A DNA stretch of 64,000 bases from Viola odorata (Eukaryota; Streptophyta; Magnoliopsida; Malpighiales; Violaceae), in the NCBI GenBank assembly GCA_963691705.1, contig OY829537.1:73429352-73493351 (forward strand). The letters are read 5' to 3'. Position numbers and translations under genes: made by a program. The notes below the pieces were generated by a model. That model was not told the origin of the DNA. It saw only the letters and a list, made by a program, of their open reading frames with translations, and made no database searches. This document shows, piece by piece, positions 1-8,485 of the stretch (positions are counted from its first letter, which is position 1; each line of letters begins with the position of its first letter).

Positions 1-387
1 GGACGAGGACCCTGCCCGCACTAGGCTTCGGCAAAGATCCGATACGCAACTTGAGAAAAGGGCCGAAGGAGGAACCAACAAAGAAAATGAGAAGAAAACC
101 AAATGAAAACCAAACGTTTTTCTTTAAAATAGAAGTCGAGGTTCTCCTATCTTCAAAGTCGTTGGCCCGTGGCCGATGCGCGACCAGAGTTAGGAGAAAC
201 ATGACCATGAGGAGACAGATACGGAGAAGAGGAAGATGTTAAATGAGAGGAAAAAAGGATTACTGCTCACGCTTCTGCCAGAAAAGAAAGAGAGGAGCGG
301 CTGCCGGAAAGGAGAGAAAGAGAAGTCGAGTGATGCTAAAAAATGGAAAAAATGAGAGTAGCCTAAGGTTTGGCTCTATCTGGGATG
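1..387. other. Purine-rich stretch, no gene recognised
   Basis: The stretch is rich in GA runs. A 63-codon open frame at 51-242 is Arg/Lys-rich and matches no family I recognise. It lies directly upstream of the integrase scrap at 388-540, so it is probably decayed retrotransposon DNA, but nothing in the sequence proves this. Confidence 0.3.
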
Positions 388-540
388 ATCATTATCGATA
401 ATAACACTAATATGAATGACACATTGATCGACAACCTTTGCGAACATTCGAAGATCAAGTACCGAAACTTTTCACCTTACCGTCCCAAGATGAATGACGT
501 AGTTGAGGTGACAAACAAAAAATTGAAGAAGATCATTTAG
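388..540 (+). pseudogene. Integrase fragment, Ogre/Tat type
   Basis: The translation aligns with the integrase core of the Ogre element at 44860-45020. It has a DNNTN block (DNGTN in the better copy), then YRNFSPYRPKMNDVVE with the final catalytic Glu, then NKKLKKII and a TAG stop. In retroviral integrases these are the second Asp and the Glu of the DDE triad. No other part of the domain is recognisable nearby, so this is an isolated relic about 50 codons long. It is the only Tat-type coding sequence left of 29932. Confidence 0.8.
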
Positions 541-680
541 AATATGGTCCGTCTTTCCAAGCGATACTTGTATAAGAAGCCTAATGCGATTATGATTGCT
601 GATCTTATCCGCAGAAGAGTTGGGATGGCATCCTTCCTTCTTTATCTCAGCTTTGTAGACTTCTAGTCGGAGAGGAATAG

Positions 681-1894
681 TGATTAACTACAATTAGAGT
701 TTAATTAGGATTTATTTTATTTATTTCTTTTAGAGATATTATTAAGGGAGAAAACTATATATAGTCTCCTTAGGTTATTTAGAAAGAGGTCTTTATCCCT
801 TCTCTGGTCCTTACTTCTGTTTTCGCATTCACAAACCTTGCTCCTTCGTTTCTTCACAGAAACGGAGGACTTTTATATTATAATACATCATTTTTTTTTC
901 TTTAAACATGAGTATGAGTAGCTAAATAAATTTTTCTTAGTAAAAGTGTTAAAGCATGAGCTCGAGTTTGCATGAGATCTAATTGTTCATTATTAATCTT
1001 TAAATCTGTATTTAATTGATCTCCATAATAATTGTATTGCGTTTTACCTTTGATTTTAGATATGGCCAGTCTGCAGTTAATTTGATCCCACAAGTGTCAT
1101 TCCTCTTGGTAATAGCAACCCTTCTTGGGCCATTTATGGACCAAGATGATCGAAGTAGACAGCTAGCGCTGAAGATGTTATCACAAATTAGCCCTGAGTA
1201 AGCTAGTAGGAAAGGTTAATCTGATTTAGTCCCGATTGACAACCGAGGATACTAGGTTTAGAGTTGTCTTCCCCTACTCGATCATCAACCAATTTTAGTA
1301 AACCCTTTAACCAGCAAGGTGCTAGTTGGTTAGTAATCACCTCTAAGTGTACCTGAGGTGGTTTTGATATAGGAGGGAAATAGGGGTCATAAACGTACCT
1401 TGATCCTATAGCAACTATGTAGATTGAATATGAATATCCCTGCATCAATGATTGTTGCTCATGTCTCATCCCTTGTTAGCTTTTACTAGGAATTTCTCTC
1501 ATCTGATTGTTTCGTTCTTAATCTGTGTCTTGACCAAGAATCTTATTCTTGGCCTGGATTGTTTACTTGCTTTATTTTCTTTTTAGTCTTTAGTTTTAAA
1601 TAAAATCCCCCTAAATTCACCTAAGTGTTACCACTGATTTTTACAAGCACACACACAAATCACACCATTACTCTCTGTGGACGAACCTCTTACTTGCTAT
1701 TTACAATTGAAATTTAGTTTTAAACAAAATCCCTCAAAATTCACCTAAGTGTTACCACCGGTTTTTACAAGTGCACACGAAAATCACACCATTACTCTCT
1801 GTGGACGAACCTCTTACTTGCTATTTACAACTAAACTTATCTTTAGTAATGAGTTGTATTTATTAATTATTTTTGACGGATTCGACACCCATCA
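681..1894 (+). repeat. Athila-type LTR, solo or truncated
   Basis: The segment starts TGATTAAC and ends CGACACCCATCA, so it has the TG...CA ends of an LTR. Near the 3' end it has the CTCTGTGGACGAACC box followed by TTGACGGATTCGAC, as do the other Athila-type LTRs here (14125-15415, 24673-26159, 28831-29931). Its middle matches the minus-strand solo LTR at 24673-26159, including a CTTGACCAAGAAT...CTTGGCC inverted motif near 1530 and a CATTCCTCTTGG...CCAAGATGATCGAAGTAG block near 1100-1160. The five bases on each side (AATAG and ATCAC) differ, so no target duplication is visible. It may be a deletion derivative. Confidence 0.7.
1591..1832 (+). repeat. Tandem duplication inside the LTR, about 124 bp x 2
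   Basis: Two head-to-tail copies start at 1591 and 1715. Each runs from TAGTTTTAAA through TTCACCTAAGTGTTACCAC and a CACACAAATCACACC block to CTCTGTGGACGAACC. The other Athila-type LTRs in the window carry this 3' segment once, so the duplication is specific to this copy. Confidence 0.85.
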
Positions 1895-2245
1895 ATCACA
1901 CACACACATCTCTTAACTAGTAATTCATAAATAAATGATTAAACAAGTCGATGTACATATAAATATTATCAAATTCATATTTATATCTCATATTAACTCG
2001 TATTAACATATCTCTTACCTAGTAATTTATTTAACTCATTAAATATTTACTAGTTTCCCATAGCATAAATGTACATACTTATTTCCATAAATAAATACAC
2101 ATTTATTACTGTTAATTTATTAATTCTCGGGCATACTAACATATCAAATATACTCTCGTATTTATGGGATAACTCCTACAATGTGTATGCTGAAAATTGA
2201 TTGATATATCTGTATATATATTGAAAAAAATTGATTATATATATA
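1895..2245. other. AT-rich spacer, no gene
   Basis: The stretch is AT-rich with short internal similarities (two CTTA(A/C)CTAGTAATT-like stretches) and no open frame worth listing. Its last 70 bases, from 2178, resemble bases just right of the DNA transposon at 3446-3480. Confidence 0.4.
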
Positions 2246-2499
2246 CCAAAATTTGGTCCCTGCAGTCTAATTGATTGACTTATTTCAGCCCTTTGTTTTT
2301 AAAAAGTAGTTTTACATCCTTCCACTCCAGAATTATGTTGGATTTCAACCCTCACCCTAACGCCATCCATTTTTTCTGTCCGTTTGCGTACTTGTCGTGC
2401 CACGTCAAGCCACACGTCACTGACTGCTGATGTGTCACGCCACATAGGCAAAAGCCAAACGGGTCGCAAAATGCCAAATTTTGCATGAAATGGGACTCG

Positions 2500-2556
2500 A
2501 ACCCCACGACCTCATGGTTTCTTGTGCACTACCAACTAAGCTAGACTACTTCTATG
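2500..2556 (-). pseudogene. tRNA-like remnant in left inverted arm
   Basis: On the minus strand this reads as a D-arm-like TAGCTTAGTTGGTAGTGCA, an anticodon-arm remnant CAAGAAACCATG, and a T-arm-like GGGTTCGAGTCCC. It is the mirror of the better tRNA-Lys-like copy at 3095-3167 in the right arm and is more decayed. Confidence 0.5.
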
Positions 2557-2846
2557 TTAACATTTTAATAAAATCTGGCTATTACCTACCATGTTTTTCA
2601 ACAAGAACACCAGCAAAAGAGCTGAAGTGGGGGTCGAAATCTTGGAGTGAAAGGATGTAAAACAACAATTTAAAAATTCAATGAGTGATGAAAAGTTGTT
2701 AAACATCATCTCTCGACCCGAGGTTGTTTTAAATTATTAATTATTATGTTGTTAAATATTTAAATTTTATTATAAAATTATTAATATTTAAGTTTTCAAA
2801 TAAGATATATATGTTTTGTTCATATATTTATTATATATAAATTTAG

Positions 2847-2962
2847 TTATGGGTGGGCTATTAGTACTCTAATTATTTATACGCATTTGTTTTATATATT
2901 TAAATTTTAATGGAAAAATTGATTATAACTAATAATTAGAAGTACTAATAGCCCACCCATAA
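2847..2962. mobile_element. 116-bp palindromic MITE in the transposon core
   Basis: The terminal inverted repeats are TTATGGGTGGGCTATTAGTA (2847-) and its exact complement ending at 2962, around an AT-rich centre. It lies between the two long arms of the 2246-3429 element and is unrelated to them, so it is probably a separate small insertion. No coding capacity; no certain target duplication. Confidence 0.6.
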
Positions 2963-3094
2963 ATTTTTTATTCCATTAAAATTTATTAAAATGGGAGGTA
3001 ATAGTTAGATTTTATTAGTAAAAATGTTTGTGCTGCTGTTATTGTTGAAAACATGGGAGGTAATAGTCAGATTTTATTAAAATGTAAACACAGA

Positions 3095-3167
3095 CGCCAT
3101 CTAGCTCAGTTGGTAGAGCGCAAGGCTCTTAACCATGACATCGTGGGTTCGACCCCCACTTCAGCTC
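3095..3167 (+). tRNA. tRNA-Lys(CTT)-like sequence, probably a pseudogene
   Basis: The order of parts fits plant tRNA-Lys: TAGCTCAGTTGGTAGAGC (A box and D arm), anticodon loop CTCTTAA with anticodon CTT, and a perfect five-pair T arm GTGGG-TTCGACC-CCCAC at 3143-3159. The acceptor stem fails: the 5' bases CGCCATC cannot pair with the 3' bases TTCAGCT. The anticodon stem has one mismatch (CAAGG against CCATG). A second T-arm-like GGGTTCGAGTCCC follows at 3170-3183. It lies inside a transposon arm, so it is tRNA-derived cargo and not a working gene. Confidence 0.65.
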
Positions 3168-3429
3168 AGTGGGTTCGAGTCCCATTTCATGCAAAATTTG
3201 GCATTTTGTGACCCATTTGGCTTTTGCCTATGTGGCATGACACGTCAGCAGTCAGTGACGTGTCGCTTGGTGTGGCACAACACGCACGCAAGCAGGCAGA
3301 AAAAATGGATGGCGTTAGGGTGAGGGCTGAAATCCAACATAATTCTGGAATGGAAGGATGTAAAACTACTTTTTAAAAACAGAAGGCTGAAATAAGTCAA
3401 TCAATTAGACCGTAGGGACCAAATTTCGG

Positions 3430-4154
3430 TTTAACCCTATATATAATGTGTATGCTGAAATTTGATTTATATATCTATGATATGTATGCTTAATTAATGT
3501 AATGCGTATTTATGATTAAACATACTGACTGTTTGTGGACATACATATAGATATATGCATGCTACTTTTAGGCCAAAACAATGTCATTAAATGGTTTAAT
3601 GTATTCAGTTTTGATGATTCAATTTGATTGAATAACACCTAATCCTAGCGCATTATAATAGCTTTGTGATTATTACCCATTTTCAAATCAGAAGTTTTAT
3701 GCCATCCATGTTTGAACTCTTGTCAAAGCTTTAATCATCGAAGTATGGATTATCAAAATGGTTTTGGGCCCAATATACATTAGGTTATCTAAATTAGGCA
3801 AGATGGAAATGTTGTTTCCATTAGTTTAACCACAGTCATACTTATTTAGGTTATCAAAGTGGTTTTGGGCCTAAGGCATGAGATGAGATTAAACATGTAT
3901 AGGTATATGATATTCTATATCTCATAATATTTCTAAAAGTTACATGTGATGTAACTGGTGAATGAGTTACCTACAAAAATAACTTGATTTTAAGCATCAT
4001 GCCAAAGTAGAGTTTATAATTAAGTGAAATATGGATTTTAGCATACTTTCTAAATGCAATAATTGTGATTGCTATATTAATCTTAAGGGTGATTAATTGA
4101 GTGGGAGTTTTATTAATTGTTACTAAATATTCTTTTTTACCTTGTTGTAGATCA
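3430..4154 (+). other. Leader upstream of the Copia gag; no LTR found
   Basis: The stretch is AT-rich and non-coding, ending in a T-rich tract with TTGTTGTAG just before the Copia gag start at 4155. The phrase ATCAAA/GTGGTTTTGGGCC occurs twice (near 3753 and 3855). Nothing here resembles the Copia 3' LTR at 13272-13449 plus 21230-21653, so the 5' LTR and primer site seem lost. Confidence 0.4.
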
Positions 4155-4487
4155 ATGGCTGCAAATAATAATACAACACTAAGAATTGTTCTTAGGCAGA
4201 AAAGGAAACTGTATGTCCTTGAGGAACCTGTTCCTAAGGAGTCACCTGCAAATGCTGCAAGAGCTATAAGGGATGCTTACACGAAGCATTCTAGTGATGC
4301 TCTTGATGTTGGTTGCCTTATGTTGCCTTATGTTGGCCACCTGCAAATGCTGCAAGAGCTATAAGGGATGCTTACACGAAGCATTTTAGAGCTAATAGAC
4401 CTTTAAAAGGATATGGAGCACATGGGTGCCTTAGACATAGCCAACCATTTGAAGGAAATATTCCAACAATAGGTAAGGCAGGAAAGG
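4155..4487 (+). pseudogene. Copia gag, 5' half
   Basis: The start ATGGCTGCAAAT at 4155 follows a T-rich leader. The product contains RIVLRQKRKLYVLEEP and ANAARAIRDAYTKH, which are typical of the UBN2/retrotrans_gag N-terminus of plant Copia elements. A stretch of about 50 bp encoding the ANAARAIRDAYTKH segment occurs twice (4243-4291 and 4338-4386), a local tandem duplication that breaks the frame. The frame then carries TAA and TAG stops before CR-1 interrupts it at 4488. The gag resumes at 9838. Confidence 0.85.
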
Positions 4488-5834
4488 TGATGTGATCCTG
4501 CCTAGGGTTAGTAAGCCGGATTACATATGGAGCTCATGGAGGATCTAGCCAAGCGAATCATCTAACGAACACCATGTCCACACGAAAGAAAAGACACAAA
4601 ATATGTATATTTAGTGGAGAAATTACACAAAGAGCGATGGGAAGGTGGGAGTTACCGGGAATTAAAAGATGGATGGAAGGGATGGAGATGAGCACACACG
4701 AAGTAGCGACAATCACACGAACGATTGCTTGATCAAGATATAATCCGATGGCCAAGTTGGGACTAATTTCTATGGATGATCAAACAAGAAAAATATATAT
4801 TTCATTCACACAAATCATCAACACGATTACAAGCTTTGATTTCCCGGAGAGAGATTGGGAGGAGTAATCTCAAACTCAAGCGATCCCTCTCAAGGAATTA
4901 AAATGTTGAGCCATGGCTTAGTTGACAAGAGAAAGGAGTAATCTCACTTTACATAAATCAACCAAATGTCTAAGCTCCCTAAGAAAAGGAAGAAATAAGC
5001 TATTTATAGTTTGTACACAAATTGGGCTTGAAAAGCCCTTAAAAATGTTGTTTCGCGCGAGCTGACAATTTCTGGGCGTAATTACTTCGTGTCTGGACGT
5101 AATTACGCCGTGCCTGCTATGAACAACCCAAAACCTTCTGTTTTGGACGTAATTACGTCAAGAGGACAACGTAATTACGTCAGGGCGACGTAATTACGTC
5201 AGGAGGCCAACGTAATTACTTCAGAAGCAGTAGCGCACATGGTGGAGCAGAGCAGGCGGACGTAATTTACATCGTATCTGGGTGTAATCACGCCGAGCTT
5301 GCGCGCCAAAATGTTTATTCGAATATCTCTCAATCCACTCGTCCAATTAGGCTGAAATTTGGACACAAACTAGTTGACATGTTGAAGATTATGAAACGGG
5401 GTGGATTGCGAGCATTTGACCTCTTTAAGACTGAGGTGTTGTCAGTGCAAGTGCTACAACACTTCGACCCTTGGCCTTGGGAACTCCTTGCTAGACTTGG
5501 CCACAAGATGACCTTCTTGTGGTTGGACCTCTTGGATGGAGCATTTGTAGTCGAGGCTTTGTGGCGTACGTTGGGAAAGTTTGGCTTTGCTGGAGGCCTT
5601 GGGTAAGTGCGCGTATCCTTGTGACTTGCTAGGGCTAGACGTGCCTCTACTTCATGGCTCTCTCGGCCATCTTGGGAGTTCCGTTCGTCTAGGCCTAGGC
5701 ATGGTGAGGAATTGGCACTTGATTCCCGACCTTGGACATGATTAACGCTCATTTGCAAGGCTCGGCTGCTCGTGACCGGTCCTCTTGGCTTTATACCAAA
5801 TTGTTCCAACTCGAAGGGGGTCGTGATCACATCA
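4488..5834 (-). repeat. CR-1 3' LTR
   Basis: This is the left copy in plus coordinates and the 3' LTR on the coding strand. It is the same length as the partner at 8486-9832. It holds the palindrome array 5073-5305 and, read on the minus strand, codes for about 168 residues that continue the internal ORF past the polypurine tract. Confidence 0.93.
5073..5305. promoter_or_regulatory. Array of CGTAATTACG palindromes in the CR-1 LTR
   Basis: About eight units are seen at roughly 5075, 5094, 5145, 5167, 5186, 5207, 5257 and 5281. The best is TGACGTAATTACGTCA, a 16-base perfect palindrome; others are half-decayed (GGCGTAATTACTTC, GGTGTAATCACGCC). The right LTR repeats the array at 9072-9300. The TGACGT half sites resemble the core bound by plant bZIP factors, so an enhancer role is possible, but that is inference. 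CR-2 carries a parallel array with a different core. Confidence 0.7.
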
Positions 5835-6430
5835 ACCTTTCCCTCTTCAAAAGGATTCGTCCTCGAATCCATAATCTCGATCTTCTCCCCTACACACTTT
5901 AAAACACTTGAAAACAAAGGTGAGATACCCAAGAGGCGCAATCGCGCATGCTCATGCATGGGTTGGTCTAAGGAAGAATTAATAACATTAATGGCACATT
6001 GATGCACATCGTTTTGAAAAATGTCATGCAAAATACGGACGACATCACAAATCGTAGAAAAAGCGACAAGATGAATTATTTTCTCTATTCGGCTCACAAT
6101 GATAAGCCAAGGGAATTGAGCACTACAAAAAGGCACCATGCACTTGAAAATACCAAACAAGTTTCGCAAGAGAAAACACAAATTTTCATAAGAATTAAAC
6201 CAATTAATTCTTGACAAATTCGGTCCAAACATTTGTGTTCTCCTAACACATAACATATTCATGGTATTTAAATGCATATCATCCACAAATAACTCATGTA
6301 GGCTCCAATTAGCAAGATAAAATCCATCCAATTCAAAATCATGTACATTCATTTCATTTTTAGACACATTAATTTCCAAGACAATATTAAAAATGCACAT
6401 GGTATCACAAATTATTAAACAACATAGATG
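5330..6430 (-). CDS. CR-1 Cys-rich repeat ORF with chromovirus-type C-terminal tail
   Basis: This frame of 367 codons without a stop runs from the N gap to 5330. The first part resembles CR-2 57540-58268 over about 155 residues, with a CSLHxLFVxDMHLN-like segment, FNSYxxLCFLLRNLFGIFKC and CSAQFxWL. It then reads NPFEEGKVDVI across the polypurine tract and LTR edge and continues about 168 residues inside the LTR, including GPVTSSRA. CR-2 has GPITRSKA at that point. NPFxEG and GPxTRSRAK mark the end of many plant chromovirus polyproteins. I do not recognise the repeat part. No integrase motif is visible. The start is hidden in the gap. Confidence 0.5.
   Translation of the reverse strand, partial: HLCCLIICDTMCIFNIVLEINVSKNEMNVHDFELDGFYLANWSLHELFVDDMHLNTMNMLCVRRTQMFGPNLSRINWFNSYENLCFLLRNLFGIFKCMVPFCSAQFPWLIIVSRIEKIIHLVAFSTICDVVRILHDIFQNDVHQCAINVINSSLDQPMHEHARLRLLGISPLFSSVLKCVGEKIEIMDSRTNPFEEGKVDVITTPFELEQFGIKPRGPVTSSRALQMSVNHVQGRESSANSSPCLGLDERNSQDGRESHEVEARLALASHKDTRTYPRPPAKPNFPNVRHKASTTNAPSKRSNHKKVILWPSLARSSQGQGSKCCSTCTDNTSVLKRSNARNPPRFIIFNMSTSLCPNFSLIGRVD
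5835..5848 (-). other. Polypurine tract of CR-1
   Basis: On the minus strand the bases read GAAGAGGGAAAGGT directly before the 3' LTR start TGATGTGATC. They also code for the EEGK of the tail ORF. CR-2 has GAAGAGGGAGAGGT at 57433-57446. Confidence 0.85.
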
Positions 6431-6630
6431 NNNNNNNNNNNNNNNNNNNNNNNNNNNNNNNNNNNNNNNNNNNNNNNNNNNNNNNNNNNNNNNNNNNNNN
6501 NNNNNNNNNNNNNNNNNNNNNNNNNNNNNNNNNNNNNNNNNNNNNNNNNNNNNNNNNNNNNNNNNNNNNNNNNNNNNNNNNNNNNNNNNNNNNNNNNNNN
6601 NNNNNNNNNNNNNNNNNNNNNNNNNNNNNN
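6431..6630. other. Assembly gap, 200 N
   Basis: Exactly 200 N, the usual placeholder for a gap of unknown size. It separates the acidic gag-like ORF from the repeat ORF of CR-1. CR-2 has a 200-N gap (58738-58937) between the same two parts. Confidence 0.99.
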
Positions 6631-7296
6631 ACCCGTACATGTGGTGCAAAAGACTTCGCTTGCTTGTTTGGAAGAAGTGGAAGGTAAGGATGCGGTATGG
6701 AAGTCTTGCTAGAATTCTTGGAGAGGATGAGGAGGCATTCGACCCTGGTGGGGTCGAATCCTTGGAGGAAGAACACAAGGAGGTGCTCGGCTTTGTATTC
6801 CATCTTGTTTAGTGCGGACTTGTACGCTTGAGGAGAAGAAGTGTCTTGGTTCGGGGCCATGGCCAAGGCTTTGGTGTGCAATGGAACCGAGGCCATAGCT
6901 TGAGACATGAAGACTTGGAAAATCTTCATCGTCGTCATCCTCACTACAGCTTGAAGTTGAGCCACGGATTAAGAGACGAGGACTTGAAGTCTCTTCATGG
7001 TCTTCATCCTTACTACAAATTGAACTTGAGCCACGACTAAAGACATGAGGACTTGGAGGATCTTCATTGTCTTAACTCTCACTACAAGTTACTTCACGTT
7101 CATCTTGGTACTCATCCGTACTATCAATGCTATATTCATCGCCGCATTCACCACATGGTTCAAAATTCTCATCACCATCAAATTGGCAACTAGCATCACC
7201 ACATGATTCATCACCACTATCATCATGGCATTGAGAAGTACCATCGTCATAATACTCTCCTTGGTCACAAGATTCACAATCACTATCTTGCAACAT
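6631..7296 (-). pseudogene. CR-1 acidic Ser/Asp/Cys-rich gag-like ORF, broken
   Basis: The start at 7296 matches the CR-2 homologue, which begins MSRDSDCESC (here MLQDSDCESC), just after a T-rich acceptor-like TTTTTCAG. The product is acidic, rich in Asp, Ser, Glu and Cys, and stops at 7072 after ...TCSES. Downstream to 6631 the DNA continues to match the CR-2 ORF but in broken frames. It includes a repeat of about 70 bp, three times between about 6905 and 7085, each coding an SSCSEDDDDEDFPSLHV-like block. The position after the leader suggests an unusual gag N-terminus. I recognise no domain. Confidence 0.55.
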
Positions 7297-7317
7297 TGTG
7301 CCTGAAAAATTGAACAA

Positions 7318-8462
7318 ACTAGATATATATAGACGTTAGTAAATAATCTCTCCCTCACTTGTTTAAACACTCGTGTTTAGGTGTTTAGGTCACTCAAAAA
7401 ATACGTGCTCACAAACACTCAACTTCGCGTTCTCCGTGTACCTGCACACTTAAACAAGGGTTAGAAAATAAATCTCTCCCTCACGTGTTTAACAGTCGTG
7501 TTTAATCTCTCGCAAAAGATAGCCTCACAAATCGCTCAATACATCCACATACAAAGCTTGCTCACCACACAACTCCTTACCGCAAACAAACTTGTGATTC
7601 GAATCAAGCGTTTCGTCAACAACTACCTTCGTAAGTGCTCAAGATTAGAACAAGATTAGGAAAGATTAAACTCAACAATAGACTCAAGAAGAATTACAAA
7701 GACTTAAGAGAAAGCTGAATTTTTTTTTCAGAATTCCAAGAAAATTCAAAATTTTAATTTTTGGGGAAATTTTTTGAATTTCCGTTGGAGAAAATGAAGG
7801 CTGGAAAAATTGGATTTAAATGTGTAAAAGACTCAAAGAAAGACTCAAAGAATTAATGAAAAATACTTGGAAGTTTAGGACTCAAAATAACTTAAGTTTA
7901 GGACTCAAAAAGTTTAAAACTCAAGTTTAGGACTTGAGTTTAAGGACTTGTTTAAAATTCAAGTATAAGGAAAAGGACAGCTGGACACAAGGAAGAAGAG
8001 GAGGACGTGCTAGCCTTGGGGAAAAGTGGGTTTATTTGGTTGGAATTGTATTATTTAGTTAGGAATGTTTGTTACTTTGGTCAAACTGTCAAAGATTTTG
8101 GGTGAGTTGGCTTATTGCATTTAATGCAAAGGATGAGGATGTTTGACTCTTGTTGTATGTGTTGGCGGGCCAAGTGAGGGGAATATAATTAATTATTTGG
8201 CAAACACTTGGCGAAAGGTTTTGTGTATCAATTTTGGATCAAAAAGTGTCAAGAGCCAAGAACACTAAGAACTCAAGATAAACACCAAGAACACACCCAA
8301 ATGATTTTCTCAAGATTTCAAAATTTTAATTTTGCCAAAGTGATCACAACCAACAATCAAAATTCCACTTGAAATAGATTTTGAAAATATCGCACGAAAC
8401 TCAAGATTCCAAGGAAGAAAGGTTCTAACAGTTTTGACAAAAACTAGAAAAAATTCGCTAGG
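7318..8462 (-). other. CR-1 leader (5' untranslated region)
   Basis: Non-coding, about 1.15 kb, homologous to the leaders of CR-2 (59708-61057) and CR-3 (22564-23787). Shared blocks are GATAGCCTCACAAATCGCTC, a CACACAACTCCTT(A/G)CCGC block and several runs of ACTCAAG/GACTCAAA. Stretches of repeated GACTTAAG/ACTCAAG give it a simple-repeat look. No gene is seen. Confidence 0.75.
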
Positions 8463-8483
8463 CGGCCAAAAGCTCCGCTACCA
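8463..8483 (-). other. Primer-binding site of CR-1
   Basis: On the minus strand, two bases after the 5' LTR end, the sequence reads TGGTAGCGGAGC followed by TTTTGGCCG. The first 12 bases resemble the TGGTATCAGAGC site used by many plant chromoviruses and Copia elements (initiator tRNA-Met), with changes. CR-2 has the same site and CR-3 has TGGTAGCGGAGCTCTTGGCG. Confidence 0.75.
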
Positions 8484-8485
8484 CT

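Larger units (their letters stand above)
2246..3429. mobile_element. Non-autonomous DNA transposon with long inverted arms (Mutator-like?)
   Basis: The left arm (2246 to about 2615) and right arm (about 3035 to 3429) are inverted copies over roughly 370 bases. Both contain AAATTTGGTCCCT at the tip, a CATCCTTCCA block, CCTCACCCTAACGCCATCCA, a CACGTCACTGACTGCTGA block, a tRNA-like stretch and a TAACA/ATTTTAATAAAATCTG block. There is no transposase. The long terminal inverted repeats and the GGTCCC tip suggest a Mutator-type MITE, but no clean 9-bp target duplication is visible and the outermost bases differ (TATATACC left, CGGTTTAACCC right). About 33 bp flanking each side are direct repeats (2179-2210 and 3446-3477). 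Confidence 0.7.

Noticed and set aside
3135..3323. 62-codon frame starting in the tRNA-like region
   Set aside because: It reads across the inverted arm of a transposon; the same DNA is non-coding in the other arm.
5379..5606. Plus-strand frame MLKIMKRGGLRAFDLFKTE, repeated at 9380-9604
   Set aside because: It is the antisense of the LTR-coded tail of CR-1. The minus frame is longer and continues from the internal ORF.
6393..6965. Several open frames running through the N gaps here and at 58686-59017
   Set aside because: The frames exist only because N has no stop codons. Only the parts outside the gaps were used.
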